From positions 1 through 38,666 of the forward strand of contig NZHH01000060.1 of the NCBI GenBank assembly GCA_002691245.1: DNA of 38,666 nucleotides, written 5' to 3'. The stretch's first letter is position 1; every line of letters starts with the position of its first letter. This DNA comes from Methylaequor sp002691245. Lineage in GTDB: Bacteria; Pseudomonadota; Alphaproteobacteria; Methylaequorales; Methylaequoraceae. Of this stretch, positions 24,716 through 32,670 are shown in pieces. The notes beneath the pieces are model-generated. The model saw nothing but the letters and a program-made list of their open reading frames with translations. It had not been told where the DNA came from and ran no database searches. Made by a program: the position numbers and the translations under genes.

Positions 24716-25288
24716 TCAATTTTTGACTAAAGTTAATTTGGTTTTTCCTGTAAAAAAAATTTTTTCTCCTTTATTAATTATCTTAAACCCTTCAGATACA
24801 ATAATAGAATTATCTTTTTTACCTTTCACTTTTTTCTTACCAGAAAGGATCTCCTGTTTAAAGTCGAAATACATTTCCGATGTTTTAAAAATCATATTAT
24901 CTTGATTTTTAAATTTTACATTTCCTTCAACTTTTAGTTGTTGAACCTCTTTATTAAAAATACCAAAATCTCCACTTAAAAAAAACATTTCTTCACCTGA
25001 TTTGATTTCTCCTGTAGGCTTGTCAAGATTGAAAATATTTGGCTCGCTTTTATATCTTGTCGCTTTTGTTGCCATCACTTTAAATGGTTGTTTTTTATTA
25101 TCAATACTCATAAATGTTGGTTTATGCAAAACTTGGCTAATTGACTTAAAATCATTACTTGAAATTCTTTGGCTAGGGGTTTTTTCAGTTTTATGTGACA
25201 AGTTATTGAGAATAATCAAAAGAATTATAATAATTGAAATTAATACAAATCCATATTTGATGCTTTTTATAAATATTGTGTAATTCAT
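24716..25288 (-). CDS. lptC: LPS export protein LptC
   Basis: A 190-residue single-pass inner-membrane protein that hands LPS from LptBFG to LptA. The transmembrane segment is at about residues 13-31 (FVLISIIIILLIILNNL); the rest is a beta-rich domain with GEIKSGEEMFFLSGDFGIF and VEGNVKFKNQDN, similar to OstA units. Identification rests on size, topology and its place between kdsD and lptA. It overlaps kdsD by 4 bases. Confidence 0.85.
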   Translation of the reverse strand: MNYTIFIKSIKYGFVLISIIIILLIILNNLSHKTEKTPSQRISSNDFKSISQVLHKPTFMSIDNKKQPFKVMATKATRYKSEPNIFNLDKPTGEIKSGEEMFFLSGDFGIFNKEVQQLKVEGNVKFKNQDNMIFKTSEMYFDFKQEILSGKKKVKGKKDNSIIVSEGFKIINKGEKIFFTGKTKLTLVKN

Positions 25289-26223
25289 TTTCTTAAAATA
25301 TCGTGCATATGAATAATCCCAATAGGTTTTTTTTTAGAAGTTATAAAATAATTTGTTATTGACTTATCATTCATCATATTAAGTGCTTCAGATGCTAAAG
25401 TTGTGGGAGATAATGTCTTAGGGTTTTTTGTCATTATATCTTCAACTTTTTTATTAAGTAAATTTGGATCCATATGCCGCCTTAGATCTCCATCTGTGAT
25501 AATACCAATCAACTCTTCTTTTTTAGAAATAACGCCAACACATCCCTGACCTTTTGAACTCATTTCTAAAATTGCTTCGCTTACTTTTTCATTAATTAAT
25601 GTAAGAGGAAGCAATTTTTTTGTTTTCATTAAATCTTTCACCGGAAGAAGTATTTGACCTAGCTTGCCTCCTGGATGAAGTGCATGAAAATCTTTTTTTG
25701 AAAATGATTTTTTTTTTAGTAAAGTCACTGCAATGGCATCTCCAAGAGCTAGCATGCAAGTTGTGGAACTAGTTGGTGCAAGTTCTAGGGGGCATGCCTC
25801 AATATTTTTTGGAATTATTAGATTTAAATCTGATTCTTTTGCTAACGTGCTATTTGATTCACTTGTTATAGAGATAATTGGAATTTTAAGTTTTCTGCAG
25901 TGTAATATCAGGTTAATAAGTTCTGAAGTTTCACCAGAATTAGAGATAAGAATAACACAATCTCTTCTCTCTAACATTCCTAAGTCNCCATGATTTGCTT
26001 CTGAGGGATGNATAAAAAAAGCAGGAGAACCAACAGAAGCTAGAGTTGATGCAATTTTTGTTGCTATGTGGCCGCTTTTACCTATTCCAGAAATACAAAT
26101 TTTCCCTTTGTTTTTATGAAGCAGTTTTATGACTTTGATAAAATTTTGCGATATTGAGGATTTAAGTAACTCAAGAGCTTTTATCTCCAAATCTATAACN
26201 TCTTTTCCTGTTTTAATCTCCAT
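25285..26223 (-). CDS. kdsD: Arabinose-5-phosphate isomerase
   Basis: KdsD converts ribulose-5-phosphate to arabinose-5-phosphate, the first step to the LPS sugar Kdo. A SIS domain (ISGIGKSGHIATKIAS, then ISNSGETSELI and APTSSTTCMLALGDA) occupies residues 35-175, followed by two CBS domains to residue 312. The pair of the first Kdo gene with lptCAB makes this an LPS biogenesis operon. A few N bases are present, mostly third-position. Confidence 0.94.
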   Translation of the reverse strand: MEIKTGKXVIDLEIKALELLKSSISQNFIKVIKLLHKNKGKICISGIGKSGHIATKIASTLASVGSPAFFXHPSEANHXDLGMLERRDCVILISNSGETSELINLILHCRKLKIPIISITSESNSTLAKESDLNLIIPKNIEACPLELAPTSSTTCMLALGDAIAVTLLKKKSFSKKDFHALHPGGKLGQILLPVKDLMKTKKLLPLTLINEKVSEAILEMSSKGQGCVGVISKKEELIGIITDGDLRRHMDPNLLNKKVEDIMTKNPKTLSPTTLASEALNMMNDKSITNYFITSKKKPIGIIHMHDILRK

Positions 26224-26234
26224 ATACTTTTAGT

Positions 26235-26876
26235 TTAATGTGTAAATATATCGATGTCTTGCCAATCAAGAAAATCTAATTCAATTCTTGTTGGAAGAAA
26301 TTCAAATGCTGATTTTGCTATATGAGCTCTGTTTTCTCTTTCAAGCATTTGTTCTAATCTGATTTTTAGCTTTAATAAAAAAATCACATCATAGGACGCA
26401 TATTTAATTTGATTATCTGTTAAATTTTTGGCCGACCAGTCTGAAGATTGTTGAGATTTATTTAGATCTACATTAATTAATTCTTTACATAAATCTTTTA
26501 ATCCATGTTTATCTGTATAGGTTCTAACTAACTTTGAAGCTATTTTAGTACAAAAAATATTTGTAACTTTTATATCCAAAAATTTATTTAACATCGCAAC
26601 ATCAAATCTGGCATAATGAAATACTTTNACAATACTTTTGTCACTTAAAATTTCTACTAANTTTTTACATTCATTATGATTAAAATCTTTGTCAAATTTA
26701 ACTAAATGACACTCTTTGTTTGGAAAAGCAAATTGCGCTAAACANAGCCTATCCCTCTTGAGACTTAGTCCTGTTGTTTCNGTATCAATTGCAATGGACT
26801 TTGGTTTTTCAATNTTTNGAGGCAAATCATTATTATGTAAATAGATTTTTGAATCACCAAATTTAAAAGTTTTCAT
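26235..26876 (-). CDS. rnd: Ribonuclease D-like 3'-5' exonuclease, short form
   Basis: A DEDDy exonuclease of 213 residues. The acidic residues are visible in AID-ETTGL (one codon holds N), FHYARFDVAML and YASYDVIFLL, the last with the Tyr of the DEDDy type. It lacks the HRDC domains of E. coli RNase D, as do many alphaproteobacterial forms. It probably trims tRNA or other 3' ends. It starts 61 bases from the divergent NDUFA9-like gene and stands at the head of the kdsD-lpt run. Confidence 0.9.
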   Translation of the reverse strand: MKTFKFGDSKIYLHNNDLPXXIEKPKSIAIDXETTGLSLKRDRXCLAQFAFPNKECHLVKFDKDFNHNECKXLVEILSDKSIXKVFHYARFDVAMLNKFLDIKVTNIFCTKIASKLVRTYTDKHGLKDLCKELINVDLNKSQQSSDWSAKNLTDNQIKYASYDVIFLLKLKIRLEQMLERENRAHIAKSAFEFLPTRIELDFLDWQDIDIFTH

Positions 26877-26937
26877 TTTTTGAACAAATTTTATTATGTT
26901 ATTAATANCAGAGTTATAAGATAAATAGTAAAAAAAA

Positions 26938-27894
26938 ATGATGAACTTTAAAATAANAGGAAAAAAAATTGTTATTTTTGGCGGAACTGGTTTTGTNGGT
27001 TCACATCTAGTGAATATGCTTTGTAAAAATTCATGTCANATTGANATTATAACAAGAAGTAATAGAAAAAAACTTGATTTTTTCTTAGGAAACGAGCCTG
27101 GNCAAGTTAAACTTCTTAAAATANAGAGGTTTTCTGCTGAAGAAATTGANAAGTTTTTAAAAAATGCCGATATAGTTTTTAATCTNATAGGAATNCTATA
27201 TGAAACTAAAAATAATACTTTTANTGATGTTCATTTNAAAATACCTNAAGAATTNGCTTCCTCGGCAAAAAGAAATAAAGTTAGAAATTTTGTTCATTTA
27301 TCTGCTTTGAATATTGAAAAAGCTAAGAACTCAAATTACGCAATTTCAAAATTGCAGGGAGAAAATGCAGTAAAAGAGTTATTACCTTCTTCAATAATTG
27401 TTCGACCAAGTGTAGTTTTTGGAAAAAGAGACGGATTTACGAATTTATTTTATAAAATGTCAAATTTAAGTCCAATTTTACCAATTATTGGTACACCTGA
27501 AATAACAAAAAAAGGATTTATTCCAGTGGTGGATTTTAGTAAAAAAGTAAAATTTCAGCCTTTATATGTTGGAGATTTGGTTTCNTTTCTTATAAGTGTT
27601 TGTCTTATNAAAAAAAAAACATANGAAATTGCAGGGCCAACAATACAATCGTTTGATCAAATTTTCGATATAATCCTGAGTGTCAAGAATAGAAAAAGAA
27701 TTTACCTTCCAATNCCATTTTTTCTNGCAAAAATAATGGCTCTCTTTTTTGAATTACTTCCTAAGCCTCTATTGACTAGAGACCAAATTCGCTTACTTAA
27801 AGTCGATAGTATTTCAAATAAAGGTTATTCTAATCTAAAACAATATGTGAAAAATCCCTCTTCATTAAAATCCATTGTGGAAACATATATTTAA
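26938..27894 (+). CDS. NDUFA9-like NAD(P)-binding protein (atypical SDR)
   Basis: A 318-residue member of the atypical SDR group that includes the mitochondrial complex I subunit NDUFA9. The dinucleotide loop is IVIFGGTGF-GSHLVN near the start (an N at one Gly or Val codon), and HLSALN and YAISKLQGE-A carry the YxxxK. The role in bacteria (quinone, sugar or complex I linked) is not settled. Many N bases occur here. ATG at 26938 or 26941 is possible. Its stop is 14 bases from that of convergent uppP, and this pair is common in alphaproteobacteria. Confidence 0.82.
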   Translation: MMNFKIXGKKIVIFGGTGFXGSHLVNMLCKNSCXIXIITRSNRKKLDFFLGNEPXQVKLLKIXRFSAEEIXKFLKNADIVFNXIGXLYETKNNTFXDVHXKIPXEXASSAKRNKVRNFVHLSALNIEKAKNSNYAISKLQGENAVKELLPSSIIVRPSVVFGKRDGFTNLFYKMSNLSPILPIIGTPEITKKGFIPVVDFSKKVKFQPLYVGDLVXFLISVCLXKKKTXEIAGPTIQSFDQIFDIILSVKNRKRIYLPXPFFXAKIMALFFELLPKPLLTRDQIRLLKVDSISNKGYSNLKQYVKNPSSLKSIVETYI

Positions 27895-27908
27895 TTTATC
27901 TTCAAATA

Positions 27909-28733
27909 TTATATAAAAAAGTAAATTAAAAAAATACCAAAGAGCAAACGATAGANNGCAAAGATAAAAAAGGAGAATTTTTTTGTCCAGGCAATAAATA
28001 AAAANATAAAAACTAGTGAAAATAATAAACTTCCTACAAAGATTATTATTCCATGAAAGCTAAACATTGCGCTTGTTGAGAGATCTTCGATATTTGAGAT
28101 TAATAAATAACCAGTTGCTGCAGAAATGGCTGGGACACTAAGTAAGTTGGAATANAAAACCGCAAATTTTCTTTGAAAACCNANCAACCGCATAGCAGTT
28201 ATAACAGATCCAGATCTGCTAACACCTGGAACAAGTGCCATGCATTGACATAACCCAATTAATAATGAAGTGTAATAATTCAGAGAAGTAAGGTTCTTAA
28301 TTCTTAAACAAAAGCCATCGACCACAAATAATAATATTCCAAAAATTATACTAGTGACCCCTATAATCAAAAGAATATTATCACTATCGTGGATGAAAAT
28401 TTTAGTAAATATGTACCCTACTAGAACTAATGGAAATGAAGAAATTATCAAGTTTACAAGTAAAAAAGAATTTTTGTCTATATCAGGTCTATCTAAAAGC
28501 TTTAAAGAAAATACAAATCCTTTTATTGTGTTAATGTAATATAAAATCACTGCGAACAAAGAGCCAAAATGCGCGATGATTGTTGATTCTAGTACTGAGA
28601 TGCCAGTTTCAGCATTAAAGTTATAATACTCACTGAACACAATTAAATGACCTTGCGAACTGATTGGAAGGAACTCTGTAAAACCTTGTAAAAAGCAGAA
28701 AAAAAATAAAATAAGCAAAATAGACAGACCCAA
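27909..28733 (-). CDS. uppP: Undecaprenyl-diphosphatase UppP/BacA
   Basis: An integral membrane phosphatase of 274 residues that recycles the C55 lipid carrier for cell-wall synthesis. The signature segment QGFTEFLPISSQGHL is at about residues 15-29 and PGVSRSGSVIT at about 168-178; about seven to eight hydrophobic segments are seen. N bases are present near both ends of the N-block. Start ATG at 28733. Confidence 0.94.
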   Translation of the reverse strand: MGLSILLILFFFCFLQGFTEFLPISSQGHLIVFSEYYNFNAETGISVLESTIIAHFGSLFAVILYYINTIKGFVFSLKLLDRPDIDKNSFLLVNLIISSFPLVLVGYIFTKIFIHDSDNILLIIGVTSIIFGILLFVVDGFCLRIKNLTSLNYYTSLLIGLCQCMALVPGVSRSGSVITAMRLXGFQRKFAVXYSNLLSVPAISAATGYLLISNIEDLSTSAMFSFHGIIIFVGSLLFSLVFXFLFIAWTKKFSFFIFXXYRLLFGIFLIYFFI

Positions 28734-28810
28734 GTTAATTATATTAATACTATCAAAAAAAAATAAAATGATTTATTATTAAAATAGTAAAAATATAATA
28801 AATTCACATT

Positions 28811-29704
28811 ATGAATATCAAAAATTTTGACTTAAATCTATTAATTGTTTTTAAAACCCTTTTCGAAGAAAAAAATGTTACTAGGGCTAGTAAAAAATTG
28901 GGAATAACTCAGCCCGCTATGAGTAATGCTTTAAATAGATTGAGATACTTAGTAAAGGATGATTTATTTATTAGAGGACCCAAAGGGATGCGTCCAACGC
29001 CAAGGGCAAATGATTTGTCACTTCCTATACAAACAGCATTAAATAATTTAGAATTATCTCTGTCCTCAATAAACTTTAATCCTAAAACAACAAAAAAAAA
29101 TTACAGGATTTCAATGTCAGACGACGTAGCACCGGTAATTCTTCCAAATTTAGTAGATTTTATTGAGAAAAATTCACCTGAATCTTCTTTATGTATTAGG
29201 TCACAGCAAGGAAATGAAGCATTAAAATTATTGGATAATAATGAAATTGATTTTGCAATTGGAAGATTTGAAACCATCGCTGGAAGATTTGGTTTCGCTG
29301 ACCTATTCACAGAGAAATATGTATGTATAATGAGAAAAAATCATAGATTTAAAAATGAATCAAAACTGTCCATTGATCAGTATTTAGATTTGAAGCACTT
29401 ACGAGTAGCTCCAATGGATGCACCTTTACATCCAATCGATAGAGTGTTGAGTCAGTTAAATTTTGAGCGAGAGATTTCTGTTCGGATTGATCTTATAACT
29501 CTTGCCCCAGTAATAATAAAAAATACTGATTTGATTCTAACACTTCCATCAAAAACAGCTCAAAGAATGGCAAAAATTTATGATTTTAATATTTGCGAAC
29601 TTCCTTTAGATCTTGAGAGAAGAAAAACAAAAGTTGTGTGGCATAAAGAGTTGACTAATCATCCAACTTTTGACTGGATTAAAAATCAAATACTAAAGAA
29701 TTAG
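28811..29704 (+). CDS. LysR-family transcriptional regulator
   Basis: A 297-residue LysR regulator. The N-terminal winged HTH reads ASKKLGITQPAMSNALNRLR at about residues 30-49; the style (FDLNLLIVF, then LFIRGPKGMRPTP) is close to the NodD/NahR group. The effector domain covers residues 90-290. TATAAT at 28794-28799 lies 12 bases before the ATG with no clear -35 and no Shine-Dalgarno. The next gene starts 1 base after its stop, so it appears to lead an operon with the SDR and glycosyltransferases, unusual for LysR genes, which are normally divergent from their target. Target unknown. Confidence 0.9.
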   Translation: MNIKNFDLNLLIVFKTLFEEKNVTRASKKLGITQPAMSNALNRLRYLVKDDLFIRGPKGMRPTPRANDLSLPIQTALNNLELSLSSINFNPKTTKKNYRISMSDDVAPVILPNLVDFIEKNSPESSLCIRSQQGNEALKLLDNNEIDFAIGRFETIAGRFGFADLFTEKYVCIMRKNHRFKNESKLSIDQYLDLKHLRVAPMDAPLHPIDRVLSQLNFEREISVRIDLITLAPVIIKNTDLILTLPSKTAQRMAKIYDFNICELPLDLERRKTKVVWHKELTNHPTFDWIKNQILKN

Positions 29705-29705
29705 A

Positions 29706-30572
29706 ATGAAGATAGTTTTTTTCGGAGCAGGTTACTGCTGCAGATATATTATACCTAATTTAGAAGACAAATCTGAAATAATTTGTACACACAATTTGAA
29801 AACAAAACCTGAAAAATACGATGAAGTTTTTCAAATTAAAAGACTTTCTTTTAGGGATTTTTTAAACAATAAAGAAAATTTACTTAAAGATGTAACACAC
29901 ATTCTCAATTCAATTCCACCTGTCGAAAATGGAGATGTGGTCTATGAAATGTTTAACTCCCTCGATGATAAAATTCTAAGTAAGTTAGTTTGGTTTGGAT
30001 ATTTTTCTTCTACTAGTGTTTATGGTGATCACGATGGAAAATGGGTTGATGAAGAAACCAAAACTTCTCCAACCAACATAAGAGGTGAGATGAGATTAAA
30101 AGTTGAGAACCTGTATATGGAACTTTTCAAAAAGAAAAAACTTCCTATTCATGTATTCAGGTTACCTGGAATTTATGGACCAGGTCGCTCAGCATTAGAT
30201 AGAATATTAAATGGGAATAACAGTGTAATAAGACTAAAAAATCATTTTTTTTCTAGAGTACATGTTGAAGACATCGCTTCTGCAATCAACAAAAGTATGA
30301 CCATAAGAACCCCAGGACAAATATATAATTTAACAGATAACTTTCCATGTAGTGCACATGAAGTTCATGAATATGCTTCTAAATTATTAAAAACTCAACT
30401 TCCCAGATATTTAGACATTTCCAGTTCAAATTTAAATGAGAGGGTTAAAGATTTTTATAAGGATAATAAAAGGGTTTCAAATCAAAAAATAAAAAAAATA
30501 TTAGATTGGACACCTAAATTTGAAAACTATAAGTTAGGTTTGAATAATATTTTTGAATCATTAAATGGCTAA
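29706..30572 (+). CDS. YeeZ-like atypical SDR epimerase/dehydratase
   Basis: A 288-residue extended-SDR-like protein resembling E. coli YeeZ. The NAD(P) loop is FFGAGYCCRYI at the N-terminus, and SSTSVYGDHDGKWVDE is the active-site strand. Where a standard SDR has YxxxK the sequence reads RGEMRLK, with no Tyr, as in YeeZ. RLPGIYGPGRSALD follows. The substrate is unknown; a nucleotide sugar is plausible from the adjacent glycosyltransferases. It overlaps the GT4 gene by 8 bases. Confidence 0.8.
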   Translation: MKIVFFGAGYCCRYIIPNLEDKSEIICTHNLKTKPEKYDEVFQIKRLSFRDFLNNKENLLKDVTHILNSIPPVENGDVVYEMFNSLDDKILSKLVWFGYFSSTSVYGDHDGKWVDEETKTSPTNIRGEMRLKVENLYMELFKKKKLPIHVFRLPGIYGPGRSALDRILNGNNSVIRLKNHFFSRVHVEDIASAINKSMTIRTPGQIYNLTDNFPCSAHEVHEYASKLLKTQLPRYLDISSSNLNERVKDFYKDNKRVSNQKIKKILDWTPKFENYKLGLNNIFESLNG

Positions 30573-31731
30573 AGTCCTTCAAATTATACCATCCCTTAAT
30601 AAAATAAATGGGGGTGTTGAAAGAGGAACACTGGATGTTGCTAAAGAACTAATAAGTTCAGGTTTTGATTCAGCAATTCTTTCCTCTGGTGGAGAAATGT
30701 CACAAAAATATAAGTATTTAGGGGTAGAACATCACGAATTAAGTTTGAAACAGAAAGGTTTTTTCCGTTTCTTTTTCTTAAAAAGAAAATTTCTAAAAAT
30801 CATTGATACTATAAAGCCTGATATTGTTCATATAAGAAGTAGATGGCCAGCTTTTTGTTTCAACTCAATTATAAAACAAAAAAAGATACCATTAGTAACA
30901 ACATTTCATGGGACTTATTCTGGGAATAATTTTTACCCAAAAAAGTTTTATAACAGTTCAATGACAACTGGAGACAAGGTTATAACTATTTCTAAATTTA
31001 TTGATGATCATGTTAGGTATAACTTTCCTAATAGTAAATCAAGATTGGTTCAGATAGACAGAGGAATTGACACAAAATATTTTGACTTAAAGTCTGTAAC
31101 GGAAAAAAGAAAAGAAAACCTTCTTTCAAAATTAATGTTATCCGAAAAAACACATATAATCCTTTTACCGGCAAGAATAACTTCTTGGAAGGGACATATG
31201 GTAGCTCTAGATGCAGCAAATATTATTTCACAAAAAAACCCTTCACTTAACTTTGTAATATTATTTGTTGGAGATGAGGATGGGAAAAAAAGTTTTTCAA
31301 AAAAACTTGAACAAAAAGTTAAAAAATTAAAATTAACCAATAGAATTATCTTTTCTGGTAATTTGAGCGATATGCCTGCTGTTTATTCTATAGCAGATAT
31401 AGTCCTGTCAACTTCGATTGAGCCAGAGGCATTTGGCAGAATAAGCGCAGAGGCATCATCAATGACAAAGCCTATCATCTCGTCTAATCACGGTGGTTCA
31501 AGAGAAATAATTGAAAATGGAATGACTGGTTGGCTAATAGAACCTTCGAATTCTGAAATGCTAGCTGATAAAATTCAAGAGGTCCTTGGACTTCCGCAAG
31601 AAAAAAAAGATACTATAGGAATGAATGCAAGAAGAAGGGTTGTAGAAAAATTTTGTCTCAATGAGATGTTAAAAAAAACTATGTCAGTCTATGAATATTT
31701 ACTCTCAACAAAAGAAAATTTTAATTATTAA
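30565..31731 (+). CDS. Glycosyltransferase family 4 (GT-B)
   Basis: A 388-residue retaining GT-B enzyme. The N-terminal acceptor domain starts with IIPSLNKINGGVERGTLDVA; the C-terminal donor domain has LLPARITSWKGH and the EX7E motif in EPEAFGRISAEA (about residues 287-298), followed by SSNHGGSREII. It likely adds a sugar to LPS core or another surface glycan; donor and acceptor are unknown. Its 3' end overlaps the GT9 gene by 41 bases. Placement before thrS is usual in the class. Confidence 0.88.
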   Translation: MAKVLQIIPSLNKINGGVERGTLDVAKELISSGFDSAILSSGGEMSQKYKYLGVEHHELSLKQKGFFRFFFLKRKFLKIIDTIKPDIVHIRSRWPAFCFNSIIKQKKIPLVTTFHGTYSGNNFYPKKFYNSSMTTGDKVITISKFIDDHVRYNFPNSKSRLVQIDRGIDTKYFDLKSVTEKRKENLLSKLMLSEKTHIILLPARITSWKGHMVALDAANIISQKNPSLNFVILFVGDEDGKKSFSKKLEQKVKKLKLTNRIIFSGNLSDMPAVYSIADIVLSTSIEPEAFGRISAEASSMTKPIISSNHGGSREIIENGMTGWLIEPSNSEMLADKIQEVLGLPQEKKDTIGMNARRRVVEKFCLNEMLKKTMSVYEYLLSTKENFNY

Positions 31732-32629
31732 GTTCGGTGGATTAGGTGACATTATTCTATCTTTAGATGCCATCTTCTCAATAAAAAAACATCACAATTT
31801 AAAAACCGTTTTGCTCACAGAAAAACCCTATGATAAATTTTTGCAAAATTCGAATTGGTTTGATCGTATTGTAACAATCAAAAGAAGTTTTTTTTACTTT
31901 TATGACCTTTATCAAATAAAAAAAAAATTAAATAATCATGAATTTAAATTTATTTACGATCTTCAAACTTCCTCGAGGACATCACATTATTTAAAATATT
32001 TTGATAGTCAAAAAACAATTACAAATGGTATTGGGCAGTATGCCCGCAATAACCATAATATAAATAAAAATAGAAATAACTTACACACAATAGAAAGACA
32101 AAAAGATCAGCTTTCACTAAATAATGTAAAATATGAAGCTTCTGATGATTTAAGTTGGTTATATGAATCAAATATCGCCATTCCTAGAGAGAAGTATGTA
32201 ATGATAATTCCCGGAGGTTCAGGAAAAAGAGTAAATAAAAGAATTCCGATTAATATTTATAAAATGATAATCAAATTTTTAACAAATAAAGGACTAAAGA
32301 TTGTAATTATAGGGTCTAAGGATGAGGAAAACATTTGTAGTGATATAGAGTCACAATTTCCAAATGTGATTAATTTATGCAACAAAACAAATCTATTAGA
32401 TGTAGGTAAACTTTCAACCAAAACTGAATTATCAATAGGCAATGATACTGGTCCAATTCATTTAGCGTCTAAAGGAGGGAAAATGACCTTTGTTTTTTTT
32501 TCAAAATATTCGGAAGCTAACTTGTGTGCACCTAGAGGGAAAAATGTTAAAATATTTCATTATTCGGGAAATCAAAATAATTTTTTTCAAGAAGTCTTAA
32601 AAAAAATAAAAATTAAATTATGTTTGTGA
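31691..32629 (+). CDS. Glycosyltransferase family 9, heptosyltransferase-like
   Basis: A 312-residue GT9 protein of the heptosyltransferase family. It begins ILIIKFGGLGDIILSLDA, the family start; the donor-domain loop PGGSGKRVNKR and the late signature IGNDTGPIHLASKGG are complete. It probably transfers heptose or a similar sugar to LPS core. ATG at 31691 lies deep in the GT4 gene; no nearer start keeps the family N-terminus. A tandem GATTGAC repeat with a promoter for thrS follows its stop. Confidence 0.88.
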   Translation: MNIYSQQKKILIIKFGGLGDIILSLDAIFSIKKHHNLKTVLLTEKPYDKFLQNSNWFDRIVTIKRSFFYFYDLYQIKKKLNNHEFKFIYDLQTSSRTSHYLKYFDSQKTITNGIGQYARNNHNINKNRNNLHTIERQKDQLSLNNVKYEASDDLSWLYESNIAIPREKYVMIIPGGSGKRVNKRIPINIYKMIIKFLTNKGLKIVIIGSKDEENICSDIESQFPNVINLCNKTNLLDVGKLSTKTELSIGNDTGPIHLASKGGKMTFVFFSKYSEANLCAPRGKNVKIFHYSGNQNNFFQEVLKKIKIKLCL

Positions 32630-32658
32630 TTGACGATTGACATAAAAAAACATTTAAT
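32630..32658 (+). promoter_or_regulatory. Predicted sigma-70-type promoter of thrS
   Basis: TTGACG (32630-32635) is 17 bases from TTTAAT (32653-32658). A second -35-like box TTGACA (32637-32642) belongs to a tandem GATTGAC repeat (32628-32641). Initiation would fall near 32665, giving a leader of about six bases before the thrS ATG at 32671, with no Shine-Dalgarno. Confidence 0.45.
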
Positions 32659-32670
32659 TTAATTAAAATA

